From the NCBI GenBank assembly GCA_016217875.1, contig JACRFN010000117.1:1-5954 (forward strand): a DNA stretch of 5,954 nt, given 5' to 3'. Each line of letters begins with the position of its first letter. Positions within the stretch are counted from its first letter, which is position 1. The stretch comes from Candidatus Kerfeldbacteria bacterium. Its GTDB lineage: Bacteria; Patescibacteriota; Patescibacteriia; Veblenbacterales; UBA10138. Of the stretch, positions 1 through 5,867 are shown piece by piece. The notes beneath the pieces were generated by a model. It saw only the letters and a program-made list of their open reading frames with translations. It was not told the DNA's origin and made no database searches. The translations under genes and the position numbers were made by a program.

Positions 1-333
1 ACCGGCCTTAAGCACGGCCAAAGCGCGTTCCAGCGCACCATCGCCAAATGATATGGCCGCGCCGACCAAAAGCTTGCGCCGCTTAACTTGCCGCACCTCA
101 GCTGCCTGGTTGGCTGGCGTCATATTCTTGTGAATCACGCCGAGGCCGCCCTCTTTAGCTAAAGCCGCGGCCAGGCTGTATTCTGTAACCGTATCCATGG
201 GCGATGATAAAATAGGCAGACTAAGTTTTAGCCGTCGCGTCAGTCTGGCTGACAAATCAACCTCTCGCCGCCGCACATCTGAAAAACGTGGCAGAAGCAA
301 AACATCATCAAAAGTAAGGGCTAGAGGAAACAT
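1..333 (-). CDS. guaB: IMP dehydrogenase, N-terminal part (runs off the left edge)
   Basis: GuaB oxidises IMP to XMP with NAD+, the first committed step to guanine nucleotides. Read on the minus strand from the ATG at 333-331, 111 codons stay open to the window edge. The protein opens with LTFDDVLLLP, then has the LTRRLKL-LPILSSPMDTVTE stretch and GGLGVIHKNM, all hallmarks of the IMPDH barrel N-terminus. An in-frame TAA lies two codons upstream (337-339), so the start is fixed; a weak AGGA sits 10 nt before it. Oddity: after the helix ending VRQVKRR (about residue 86) the chain goes directly to LLVGAAI, which in ordinary IMPDH lies after the CBS (Bateman) pair. The roughly 120-residue CBS module therefore appears absent. 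The catalytic Cys loop is outside the window. A CBS-less GMP reductase-like paralogue is possible, but the N-terminal motifs favour IMPDH. Confidence 0.93.
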   Translation of the reverse strand, partial: MFPLALTFDDVLLLPRFSDVRRREVDLSARLTRRLKLSLPILSSPMDTVTEYSLAAALAKEGGLGVIHKNMTPANQAAEVRQVKRRKLLVGAAISFGDGALERALAVLKAG

Positions 334-421
334 AAGTTAAAAATCCTAATGTCTAATTTATAATTTCTAAACTTTGGACATTGGAACTTGGGATTTGATT
401 TGGTATTAAAAATTAGAAATT
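334..421. repeat. AT-rich divergent intergenic region with word-like and inverted repeats
   Basis: The guaB-guaA gap is built from recurring short words: variants of CTAATTT, AATTTCTAA, GGACATTGGAACTTGG, GGATTTGATTTGG and TTAGAAATTGGGG. There is a perfect 9-bp inverted repeat, AATTTCTAA (362-370) against TTAGAAATT (413-421), with a 42-nt spacer. Inside it is part of a 6-bp pair, AATGTC (348-353) with GACATT (377-382). No ORF, RNA fold or recognised riboswitch is visible. From memory, similar degenerate ATT/TTGG word strings occur between genes in some environmental candidate-phylum genomes; this is recollection and was not searched. Confidence 0.5.
344..362 (-). promoter_or_regulatory. Possible guaB promoter -10 and weak ribosome binding site
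   Basis: On the minus strand TATAAA (plus-strand 357-362) matches the -10 consensus at five of six positions. It lies about 24 nt before the guaB ATG and would give a leader of about 17 nt carrying AGGA (plus-strand 344-347). No good -35 is seen 16-18 bp upstream. The region is AT-rich, so chance matches are likely. Confidence 0.3.
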
Positions 422-440
422 GGGGTTTTTATCAAGTGCT

Positions 441-469
441 TTGATTCTAGCAGACGCATCCGGTATCAT
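441..469 (+). promoter_or_regulatory. Candidate sigma70-type promoter for guaA
   Basis: TTGATT (441-446) and TATCAT (464-469) are separated by exactly 17 bp, matching the -35/-10 consensus at four and five of six positions. A start 7 nt after the -10 would fall near 476, only about 4 nt before the guaA ATG at 480. That predicts a leaderless or nearly leaderless mRNA and fits the lack of any Shine-Dalgarno motif there. Confidence 0.5.
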
Positions 470-479
470 CAATGTATCT

Positions 480-2273
480 ATGGCCAAGCAAAAATACATC
501 GCCGTCATCGACTTTGGCTCACAATACTCCCACCTTATTACCAGGCGTCTGGGCGAATTAGGTATAAAAACCAAGCTGTTGACGCCACAAGTTAACAAAA
601 ACCGTTTAGCTAAAGCGGCGGGGCTTATCTTGTCCGGCGGACCGCAAAGCGTAATTAAAAAGCCCGTACCTTATAATCAGCAGCTACTCAGGCTCAAGCT
701 ACCTATCCTAGGCGTATGCTATGGCCTGCAACTCATGGCGCGTGACTTTGGTGGCCGGGTAACCGGCGGGAAAATTCGGGAATACGGGCCGGCTAATCTT
801 AAGCGACATGATCAAAGAAATAAACTTCTAACCGACTGGCCCAAACAAAGCACGGTTTGGATGAGCCATGGTGACAGTGTCACCAAACTACCGCCTGGAT
901 TCATTACCCTTGGCTCCACCGATACGCTTCGTTACGCCGCCGTGGCCCACCGCCATAAACCCATATTTGGTGTACAGTTTCACCCCGAGGTACATCACAC
1001 CCCATACGGCTCAATACTCTACCAAAATTTCGCCTTTAACATTTGCGGACTGAAACCGCAAAAACTAACCAGCAAACTTAAAGCCATAGAGGCTGGCATT
1101 CGTCGCCAGGTCGGTGAGAAAAAAGTTTTCCTCTTGGTCTCGGGTGGTGTGGACTCGACTGTGGCCTTGGCCGTGTTAAATAGAACTTTAGGAAAGCGAA
1201 GGGTGTATGGGCTTCATATAGATACTGGCCTCTTGCGTGAACAAGAAAGCCGACTGGTTAAACGCCAGCTGGCCGCGGCTGGTTTAACTAATTTACACGT
1301 CGTGGGGGCGGCCGGCGCATTCTGGCGCCGACTCAGAAGCATTACTGAACCAGAAACCAAGCGCCAAATAATCGGTGCTACGTTCTTACAAATTAAAGCC
1401 CAGGTAGCCAAAAAGCTACGCCTAAACACCAAGAGTTGGCTCTTGGGGCAGGGCACTATCTATCCCGATACTATTGAATCGGGCGGCACTAAGCATGCTG
1501 ACAAAATTAAAACACACCACAACCGCATCAATGTCTTGGCCCAACTGGCGGCCCGCGGACTTTTGGTAGAGCCATTAAAAAATCTTTACAAAGATGAGGT
1601 GCGTTTAATAGGCGCTGAACTCGGCTTACCTAAAGAATTACTCTGGGCGCATCCATTCCCTGGCCCAGGGTTGGCTGTACGTGCTTTATGTCTTGATTCT
1701 TCAAGACTGAAACAACTCAATCAAATTTATGTCAGTAAAATCACTGTCAGTAAATACAATACGCGCATACTGCCACTGCTCTCGGTGGGAGTGCAGGGCG
1801 ATGAACGAAGCTATCGCCATCCTTTGGCAATAGAAGCACCTTACTCTAAAGCAACTTCGCTACACTATCAGGCGGCTAAACTGACCAATAAAGATAAAAA
1901 TATCAACCGCATACTCCTAAAGCTCTCTGGACCAAATTTGAACATAGGAAAAATTAAGGTCGCTACGCTTACACCGCAGCGTATAAAAATTTTACGGCAA
2001 GCGGACAATATTGTTACTCAAGAACTAAAACAGGGCAATATGTATAAAAACCTCTGGCAATGCCCAACTGTCTTGGTACCTTTTGGCGCCAAGCTTGGCG
2101 AAAGTATCGTGCTACGCCCCTTTGCTTCTCGCGAGGCCATGACGGGCCGGGCCTACCTCCTACCCCAAACGGTGGTGCGACGAATTGTGCGGCGTCTTCA
2201 GGCACTCCCAGCCATTGATTACATTTTCTACGACCTGACTGATAAACCACCTGGCACGGTGGAGTGGGAGTAA
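480..2273 (+). CDS. guaA: GMP synthase (glutamine-hydrolysing), long human-like form
   Basis: GuaA makes GMP from XMP, ATP and glutamine. The 597-residue protein has a class I glutamine amidotransferase domain (about 1-190) with nucleophile C80 in GVCYGLQ, WMSHGD near 127-132, and H168/E170 in FHPEV. An ATP pyrophosphatase domain follows, with P-loop SGGVDST (221-227), DTGLLR (248-253), GQGTIYPDTIESG (323-335), KTHHN (344-348) and HPFPGPGLAVR (391-401). The tail then departs from the usual bacterial form: about 207 residues follow HPFPGPG instead of roughly 125, with SVGVQGDERSY (435-445) placed before LRQAD (505-509). It ends MTGRA...YDLTDKPPGTVEWE. This order matches the duplicated dimerisation region of human GMPS. 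I chose ATG 480 because MAKQKYIAVIDFGSQY is the normal family start; an in-frame TTG at 420 would add 20 unrelated residues. guaB is divergent; cca follows after 55 nt. Confidence 0.96.
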   Translation: MAKQKYIAVIDFGSQYSHLITRRLGELGIKTKLLTPQVNKNRLAKAAGLILSGGPQSVIKKPVPYNQQLLRLKLPILGVCYGLQLMARDFGGRVTGGKIREYGPANLKRHDQRNKLLTDWPKQSTVWMSHGDSVTKLPPGFITLGSTDTLRYAAVAHRHKPIFGVQFHPEVHHTPYGSILYQNFAFNICGLKPQKLTSKLKAIEAGIRRQVGEKKVFLLVSGGVDSTVALAVLNRTLGKRRVYGLHIDTGLLREQESRLVKRQLAAAGLTNLHVVGAAGAFWRRLRSITEPETKRQIIGATFLQIKAQVAKKLRLNTKSWLLGQGTIYPDTIESGGTKHADKIKTHHNRINVLAQLAARGLLVEPLKNLYKDEVRLIGAELGLPKELLWAHPFPGPGLAVRALCLDSSRLKQLNQIYVSKITVSKYNTRILPLLSVGVQGDERSYRHPLAIEAPYSKATSLHYQAAKLTNKDKNINRILLKLSGPNLNIGKIKVATLTPQRIKILRQADNIVTQELKQGNMYKNLWQCPTVLVPFGAKLGESIVLRPFASREAMTGRAYLLPQTVVRRIVRRLQALPAIDYIFYDLTDKPPGTVEWE

Positions 2274-2328
2274 TTCATACTTAATTCCCATACTCGCCAG
2301 ACTGCTTATTTTTAGCTATGTTGGGTAT

Positions 2329-3813
2329 ATGGACGAGCTATTGAAAAAACTACCTCGGGCCTTCATCGCCATAACTGAGCGTCTGACTGAAGATTTTAAA
2401 GCCAGCCAGGTTTATTTGGTAGGCGGCGCCGTCAGGGATCTCATACTAAAACGTGATACTAAGGACTATGACCTAGTCATACGCGGCCTTAATGCTCATC
2501 AATTGGAGGGTTGGCTCCAAGATCGCGGACAAGTTTCGCTGGTGGGCCGGAGCTTCGGCATATTCAAATGGCAGCCGGCCGGCTGGTCAGGCGAGGCCAT
2601 TGATGTGGCTCTGCCTCGCACTGAACACGCTGAGTTAGGCACTGGACAATACCGTGATTTTGCTATCCAAAGCGATCCTGAACTACCGATTGAAGACGAC
2701 CTTTCGAGGCGTGATTTCACCATTAACGCCATGGCCTTAGATTTAAAAACAGGCCAGCTTATTGACCCGACTGATGGACAGTTTGACTTAAAAAATAAAC
2801 TTATAAGAGCTGTCGGAAAACCAGCTAAAAGATTTAGCGAAGACTTATCCCGTACTTTACGTTGTCTACGTCAGGCCTGCCAACTTAACTTTGATATTGA
2901 ACCGTCTACCTTAGCCGCCGCTAAAAATCTTTCTAAAAAAGCTGCAGCCGGGAAATACCAAGCTGACTGGCTGGTACCGCGTGAAATCGTAGCTCGCGAA
3001 CTCCTCAAGGCCTTAGTAGCCGCGCCAGCGGCGGCGATTAGTCTGTTTGAAAAAACCGGATTCCTGACAGAGTTTCTACCTGAGGTTGCAGCTATGAAAA
3101 GCGTACCCCAACCGCCGGAATTCCACAGTGAGGGAGACGTCTATAAACACACACTGCTGGCCCTTAGAACATTTACTACGCCAGCCTGGAAAATATTCTT
3201 TGACCAGGCTAAACCGTCCCTGAGTGTAATTGTGGCTACTCTTTTGCATGACATTGGTAAACCATTAACCATAAAAACGCCGGCCCAACACGGCACTGAT
3301 CGTATCCGTACTGATGGTCACGATACGGCTGGAGCAAAATTAATACCCGACATTTGCCAACGATTAAAATTGACAAGCTATGTGGACGCCGAACGCGGAG
3401 GTGTAAACGTTGCCTTGGTGGTCTGGCTGGTTGAAAATCATATGCTGTTGGTTCATGGCTTACCTCAACTGTTGAAACCCTCCACTATTTACCGTTATTT
3501 CCTTAAAGACGAAATCTGGGGACAGGCTCTACAGCAGACAATCTTTGCCGACGCCATGGCCTCATATCCTAAAAACGGTAAGCCCAGCGCCAGCCGTTTG
3601 GCTGATCTTCGTCTTAGACTGGAGGGTATAAAACGTGAACTTGGCGGCCGCAAGCTGGTACCGCTCGTAACCGGCAACGACATCATGAGACTGTTTAAAC
3701 TCAAACCCGGGCCACCAATCGGACGGTTATTAAAACTGGCGGAAGAGGCCCAGCTTAACGGACTAATAAGCACCAAGGCCCAAGCCAAAAAATTTCTGCA
3801 AGATAAAATATGA
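2329..3813 (+). CDS. cca: CCA-adding tRNA nucleotidyltransferase with HD domain (class II)
   Basis: The enzyme adds or repairs the 3' CCA of tRNAs in the cytoplasm, using CTP and ATP without a nucleic acid template. The 494-residue protein has the class II nucleotidyltransferase head: YLVGGAVRD (29-37), catalytic carboxylates in DYD (46-48), EAIDVALPRTE (89-99) and RRDFTINAMA (127-136). LIDPTDG (144-150) and EDLSRTLRCLR (171-181) match the motif carrying the EDxxR nucleotide-recognition residues. An HD phosphohydrolase-type domain follows, with H274, H307-D308 (LLHDIGKP) and D408. The C-terminus has the GPPIGRLLKLAEEAQ segment usual in bacterial CCA enzymes. No Shine-Dalgarno motif precedes ATG 2329. 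The stop overlaps the next start by 4 nt (ATGA), suggesting translational coupling. A poly(A) polymerase of the same superfamily is the alternative; the HD domain and tail favour CCA addition. The tRNA in this window already encodes CCA, so repair may be the main role. Confidence 0.92.
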   Translation: MDELLKKLPRAFIAITERLTEDFKASQVYLVGGAVRDLILKRDTKDYDLVIRGLNAHQLEGWLQDRGQVSLVGRSFGIFKWQPAGWSGEAIDVALPRTEHAELGTGQYRDFAIQSDPELPIEDDLSRRDFTINAMALDLKTGQLIDPTDGQFDLKNKLIRAVGKPAKRFSEDLSRTLRCLRQACQLNFDIEPSTLAAAKNLSKKAAAGKYQADWLVPREIVARELLKALVAAPAAAISLFEKTGFLTEFLPEVAAMKSVPQPPEFHSEGDVYKHTLLALRTFTTPAWKIFFDQAKPSLSVIVATLLHDIGKPLTIKTPAQHGTDRIRTDGHDTAGAKLIPDICQRLKLTSYVDAERGGVNVALVVWLVENHMLLVHGLPQLLKPSTIYRYFLKDEIWGQALQQTIFADAMASYPKNGKPSASRLADLRLRLEGIKRELGGRKLVPLVTGNDIMRLFKLKPGPPIGRLLKLAEEAQLNGLISTKAQAKKFLQDKI

Positions 3814-4745
3814 CCAAAATAATCACCGTGCCTCAACTCGCTGAGCCAACCCGCCTAGACAAATTTTTAGTTCGAGAGCTCGGCCTACACTGGTCTCGTA
3901 CCGCCATACAACAAGCCATTAAGAAGGGGCGGATTAAGGTTGATGAAAAAAAAGTAATGGTACATCACTTTTTGAAAAAAAGTGAAATTATTACCGTGCC
4001 GGAGTTGGCGAATAATGAAATTCCTCCAGCCAAAATATCACCCAACCCTTCAATCTTGTTTAAGGTGGTAGCAGAGACCCCGGACTTTATTGTGGTAGAC
4101 AAACCAACTGGTCTAGTAGTACATCCAGCACAGGGTTTGCATGAGTCCACCCTAGCAGACGGCTTAGTGGCTTATTACCCAGACCTGGCAAACGTAGGTG
4201 AAGATCCGCTACGACCTGGCATTGTGCATCGTTTGGACAGAGAAGCTTCGGGGTTGATGGTAGTCGCTCGCACCCCGGCCATGTTCTCTTATTTAAAAAA
4301 AGAATTTCAAGAACATAAGGTGCATAAACAATATCAGGCTTTAGTTGTTGGTCAAGTGAGCCAACCAAGTGGTACTATTAATTTCCCACTGGCTCGCTCC
4401 AAAAGCAAATCTGGTAAAACAGCGGCCCGGCCGCAAGAGGCCGAAGACACAAAATCAGCTATCACGCATTATGATGTCCTAAAACGTTTCCAACAAACAA
4501 CCTTACTAAACGTAACCATTGCCACCGGGCGGACTCATCAAATTCGCGCTCATCTGCAAGCTCTTGGCTATCCGCTGGTTGGCGATAAACTATATTCTCA
4601 TAAGAAAATTAATTTCAAGGGCACTCCGGGGCGATTATTTCTCCACGCTACACAACTTAGTTTTACTGATAAAGAAGGCATTAAGCATACTTTCACCAGT
4701 CCACTACCAACCGAATTACAAAACTTTTTAAATACCCTTTCATGA
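3810..4745 (+). CDS. rluD: RluA/RluD-family 23S rRNA pseudouridine synthase with S4 domain
   Basis: Enzymes of this family convert uridines in 23S rRNA to pseudouridine. The 311-residue protein starts with an S4 RNA-binding domain (about 15-60, RLDKFLVRELGL and KKGRIKVD). The catalytic domain has DFIVVDKPTGLVVHPA (92-107), the active-site loop GIVHRLDREASGL (137-149) with catalytic D143, QYQALVVG (174-181), TGRTHQIRAHL (239-249) and YPLVGDKLY (254-262). The loop is slightly off the common HRLDKDTSG form (R, E, A in place of K, D, T), but the RLD core is intact. Length and domain order fit RluC/RluD. The motifs do not show which uridines are modified, so the symbol names the family, not a proven orthologue. 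It overlaps cca upstream and gmk downstream by 4 nt each (ATGA), forming a tight cotranscribed set. No Shine-Dalgarno motif is visible. Confidence 0.92.
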   Translation: MTKIITVPQLAEPTRLDKFLVRELGLHWSRTAIQQAIKKGRIKVDEKKVMVHHFLKKSEIITVPELANNEIPPAKISPNPSILFKVVAETPDFIVVDKPTGLVVHPAQGLHESTLADGLVAYYPDLANVGEDPLRPGIVHRLDREASGLMVVARTPAMFSYLKKEFQEHKVHKQYQALVVGQVSQPSGTINFPLARSKSKSGKTAARPQEAEDTKSAITHYDVLKRFQQTTLLNVTIATGRTHQIRAHLQALGYPLVGDKLYSHKKINFKGTPGRLFLHATQLSFTDKEGIKHTFTSPLPTELQNFLNTLS

Positions 4746-5332
4746 CCACTACAAAAGCCGGCAAACTTTTCATTATCTCCGGACCTTCCCAAATCGGGAA
4801 AGATTCTATTGTCCGCGCCTTATGGCGCGACCGTACGCTTAAGCTAACTCACGTTATCACCAACACCACGCGGGCCAAGCGCCCGGGCGAGCGCCAGGGG
4901 GTGACCTATAATTTTATGAACGAGAAGGCGTTCGTTTCGCTAATTAAACGTGGAAAGTTGCTGGAGTGGGCTACCGTGCGCCAAGCTTATTTTGGTACAC
5001 CCAAAAAGCCAGTCGAGTTGGCGCTTAAACAGGGCCGCAACATCATCTTACAAATTGACGTTCAGGGGGCGGCTCAAGTTAAAGCTAAATTGCCGGCGAC
5101 AGTATTAATTTTTATTTCAGCCGAGAATGCGGCCGAGGTAAAAAGACGAATCTTTGCTTCAACTAAAATGACTGACACGCAAAAAAAGAATCGCTGGCTG
5201 GAGGCCCAAAAAGAATTTAAATCTATGACAAAATACAACCATGTGGTGATAAATCATTGGGGGAAGCTAAATCAAGCCATAGCTGAAGTTAAAGAAATTA
5301 TCTGCCAGCACCTACAGACCCCCGAGCCTTGA
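4742..5332 (+). CDS. gmk: Guanylate kinase, divergent active site
   Basis: Guanylate kinase makes GDP from GMP and ATP. The 196-residue length and order fit the family: P-loop GPSQIGKDS (14-22), TTRAKRPGE (42-50) with the GMP-phosphate arginines R44 and R47, Y56, E75 in LLEWA, YFGTP (83-87), IDVQGA (105-110) and a C-terminal helix after VVIN (168-171). Several usually constant positions differ: Gln (17) for the P-loop Gly, Phe84 for the second Tyr of YYGT that contacts the GMP phosphate, and Gln104 for the first Asp of DID. The lid reads FASTKMTD where an RG(T/S) motif is usual, and VIN is followed by HW where ND-acidic residues are common. It could be a divergent functional enzyme or a specialised paralogue. 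Its start overlaps the rluD stop (ATGA), and its TGA stop lies inside a strong -35 element for rplS. Confidence 0.87.
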   Translation: MTTTKAGKLFIISGPSQIGKDSIVRALWRDRTLKLTHVITNTTRAKRPGERQGVTYNFMNEKAFVSLIKRGKLLEWATVRQAYFGTPKKPVELALKQGRNIILQIDVQGAAQVKAKLPATVLIFISAENAAEVKRRIFASTKMTDTQKKNRWLEAQKEFKSMTKYNHVVINHWGKLNQAIAEVKEIICQHLQTPEP

Positions 5333-5357
5333 CAGAATAAGCTAAAACCGTTATTCT
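5329..5357 (+). promoter_or_regulatory. Sigma70-type promoter for rplS, overlapping the gmk stop
   Basis: TTGACA (5329-5334) is a perfect -35 consensus. It is followed after exactly 17 bp by TATTCT (5352-5357), a four-of-six match to TATAAT. The gmk stop codon TGA (5330-5332) is embedded in the -35. Transcription should start near 5364, leaving an AT-rich leader of about 48 nt before the rplS ATG at 5413. This suggests rplS is transcribed on its own as well as, or instead of, by readthrough from gmk. Confidence 0.65.
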
Positions 5358-5412
5358 AATGAAGCTCTTAATTACTTAAATTGAAGCAGTAAATAACATC
5401 TTGTACATACCT

Positions 5413-5766
5413 ATGGGAGAATCTCCTTCTACTGAACCTCGTTTTGACAATATTAAACCAGGACAACTGATTAAGGTCCACCAGAAAATTAAAGAACTCA
5501 ATGCCAAGGGTGAGGAAAAAGAACGCATCCAGATATTTGAAGGCATGGTGCTGTCACGCCATGGCGGACGGGGGGTAAATTCCACCATTACCGTACGTAA
5601 GGTTTCAGATGGCGTGGGTGTGGAACGCATCTTTCCGCTATACCTGCCAACCATCGCCGAGATTGAAGTGGTTAAAACCTACCGCACCAACCGGGCTAAA
5701 CTTTACTACTTAAGGGGCTATACCAAAAAACTTAAGGAAGTAGCTACTAGTAAGAGTAAGAACTAA
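5413..5766 (+). CDS. rplS: 50S ribosomal protein L19
   Basis: L19 is a bacterial large-subunit protein lying at the interface with the 30S subunit. The 117-residue product has the family pattern throughout: a FDNIKPGQLIKVHQKI segment near the start, RIQIFEGMVLSRHG, TITVRKVSDGVGVERIFPLY, IAEIEVVK and RAKLYYLRG, ending in a short lysine-rich tail. Length is typical. ATG 5413 is preferred; an in-frame TTG at 5401 would add only MYIP. Neither start has a Shine-Dalgarno motif in front. It is preceded by its own strong promoter and followed by about 100 nt and a tRNA-Leu. The common trmD partner is not next to it here. Confidence 0.96.
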   Translation: MGESPSTEPRFDNIKPGQLIKVHQKIKELNAKGEEKERIQIFEGMVLSRHGGRGVNSTITVRKVSDGVGVERIFPLYLPTIAEIEVVKTYRTNRAKLYYLRGYTKKLKEVATSKSKN

Positions 5767-5809
5767 AGTAAGGAAACAAGAAAATTGGGCTTGCTATTTA
5801 ACTCTTACT
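5749..5809 (+). repeat. Inverted repeat spanning the rplS stop
   Basis: AGTAAGAGT (5749-5757, last rplS codons) is perfectly complementary in reverse to ACTCTTACT (5801-5809), with a 43-nt spacer. A further CTCTTAC lies at 5815-5821. It could form a long-loop hairpin after rplS, but there is no following T-run and the stem is AT-rich, so it is not a convincing intrinsic terminator. Confidence 0.3.
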
Positions 5810-5834
5810 CGATCCTCTTACACTTGCTCTTCGG

Positions 5835-5858
5835 GCGGACGTGGCGGAACTGGTATAC
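5835..5858 (+). pseudogene. Truncated tRNA-Leu-like 5' fragment (acceptor strand and D-arm)
   Basis: These 24 nt read like the start of a class II tRNA-Leu: a 7-nt acceptor 5' strand GCGGACG, then TG, then GCGGAACTGGTATAC of a D-arm. From 5841 on, 18 nt are identical to 5874-5891 of the intact tRNA-Leu, and the fragment start lines up exactly with that tRNA's 5' end at a 33-nt offset. Its acceptor strand differs from GCCCAGG of the intact gene, and no partner CGTCCGC, anticodon arm or T-arm follows. It therefore looks like the remnant of another tRNA-Leu isoacceptor or a partial duplication. Confidence 0.6.
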
Positions 5859-5867
5859 TTACATTAG

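Noticed and set aside
420..479. In-frame TTG start giving guaA 20 extra N-terminal residues
   Set aside because: The added residues have no counterpart in GMP synthases, and the TTG lies upstream of the candidate promoter; MAKQKYIAVIDFG is the normal start.
1214..1456. Minus-strand ORFs inside guaA, cca, rluD and rplS
   Set aside because: They are overlapped by strongly recognised genes, have no family-like motifs, and are expected shadows of plus-strand coding sequence.
2255..2328. Terminator or separate promoter between guaA and cca
   Set aside because: Only a 5-bp TGGGA/TCCCA pair without a T-run is seen, and no -35/-10 pair with proper spacing. Readthrough from guaA is as likely as a separate promoter.
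5359..5379. Six-codon ORF (MKLLIT) between gmk and rplS as a leader peptide
   Set aside because: It begins 1-2 nt after the predicted -10, upstream of the expected transcription start, so it would not be in the mRNA.
5401..5412. TTG start for rplS
   Set aside because: It adds only four residues, has no better ribosome binding site, and an ATG follows at 5413. It cannot be fully excluded.
5749..5821. Intrinsic terminator after rplS
   Set aside because: The 9-bp stem has a 43-nt loop, is AT-rich and has no T-run after it; the repeated CTCTTAC words may be chance. Kept only as a low-confidence repeat.
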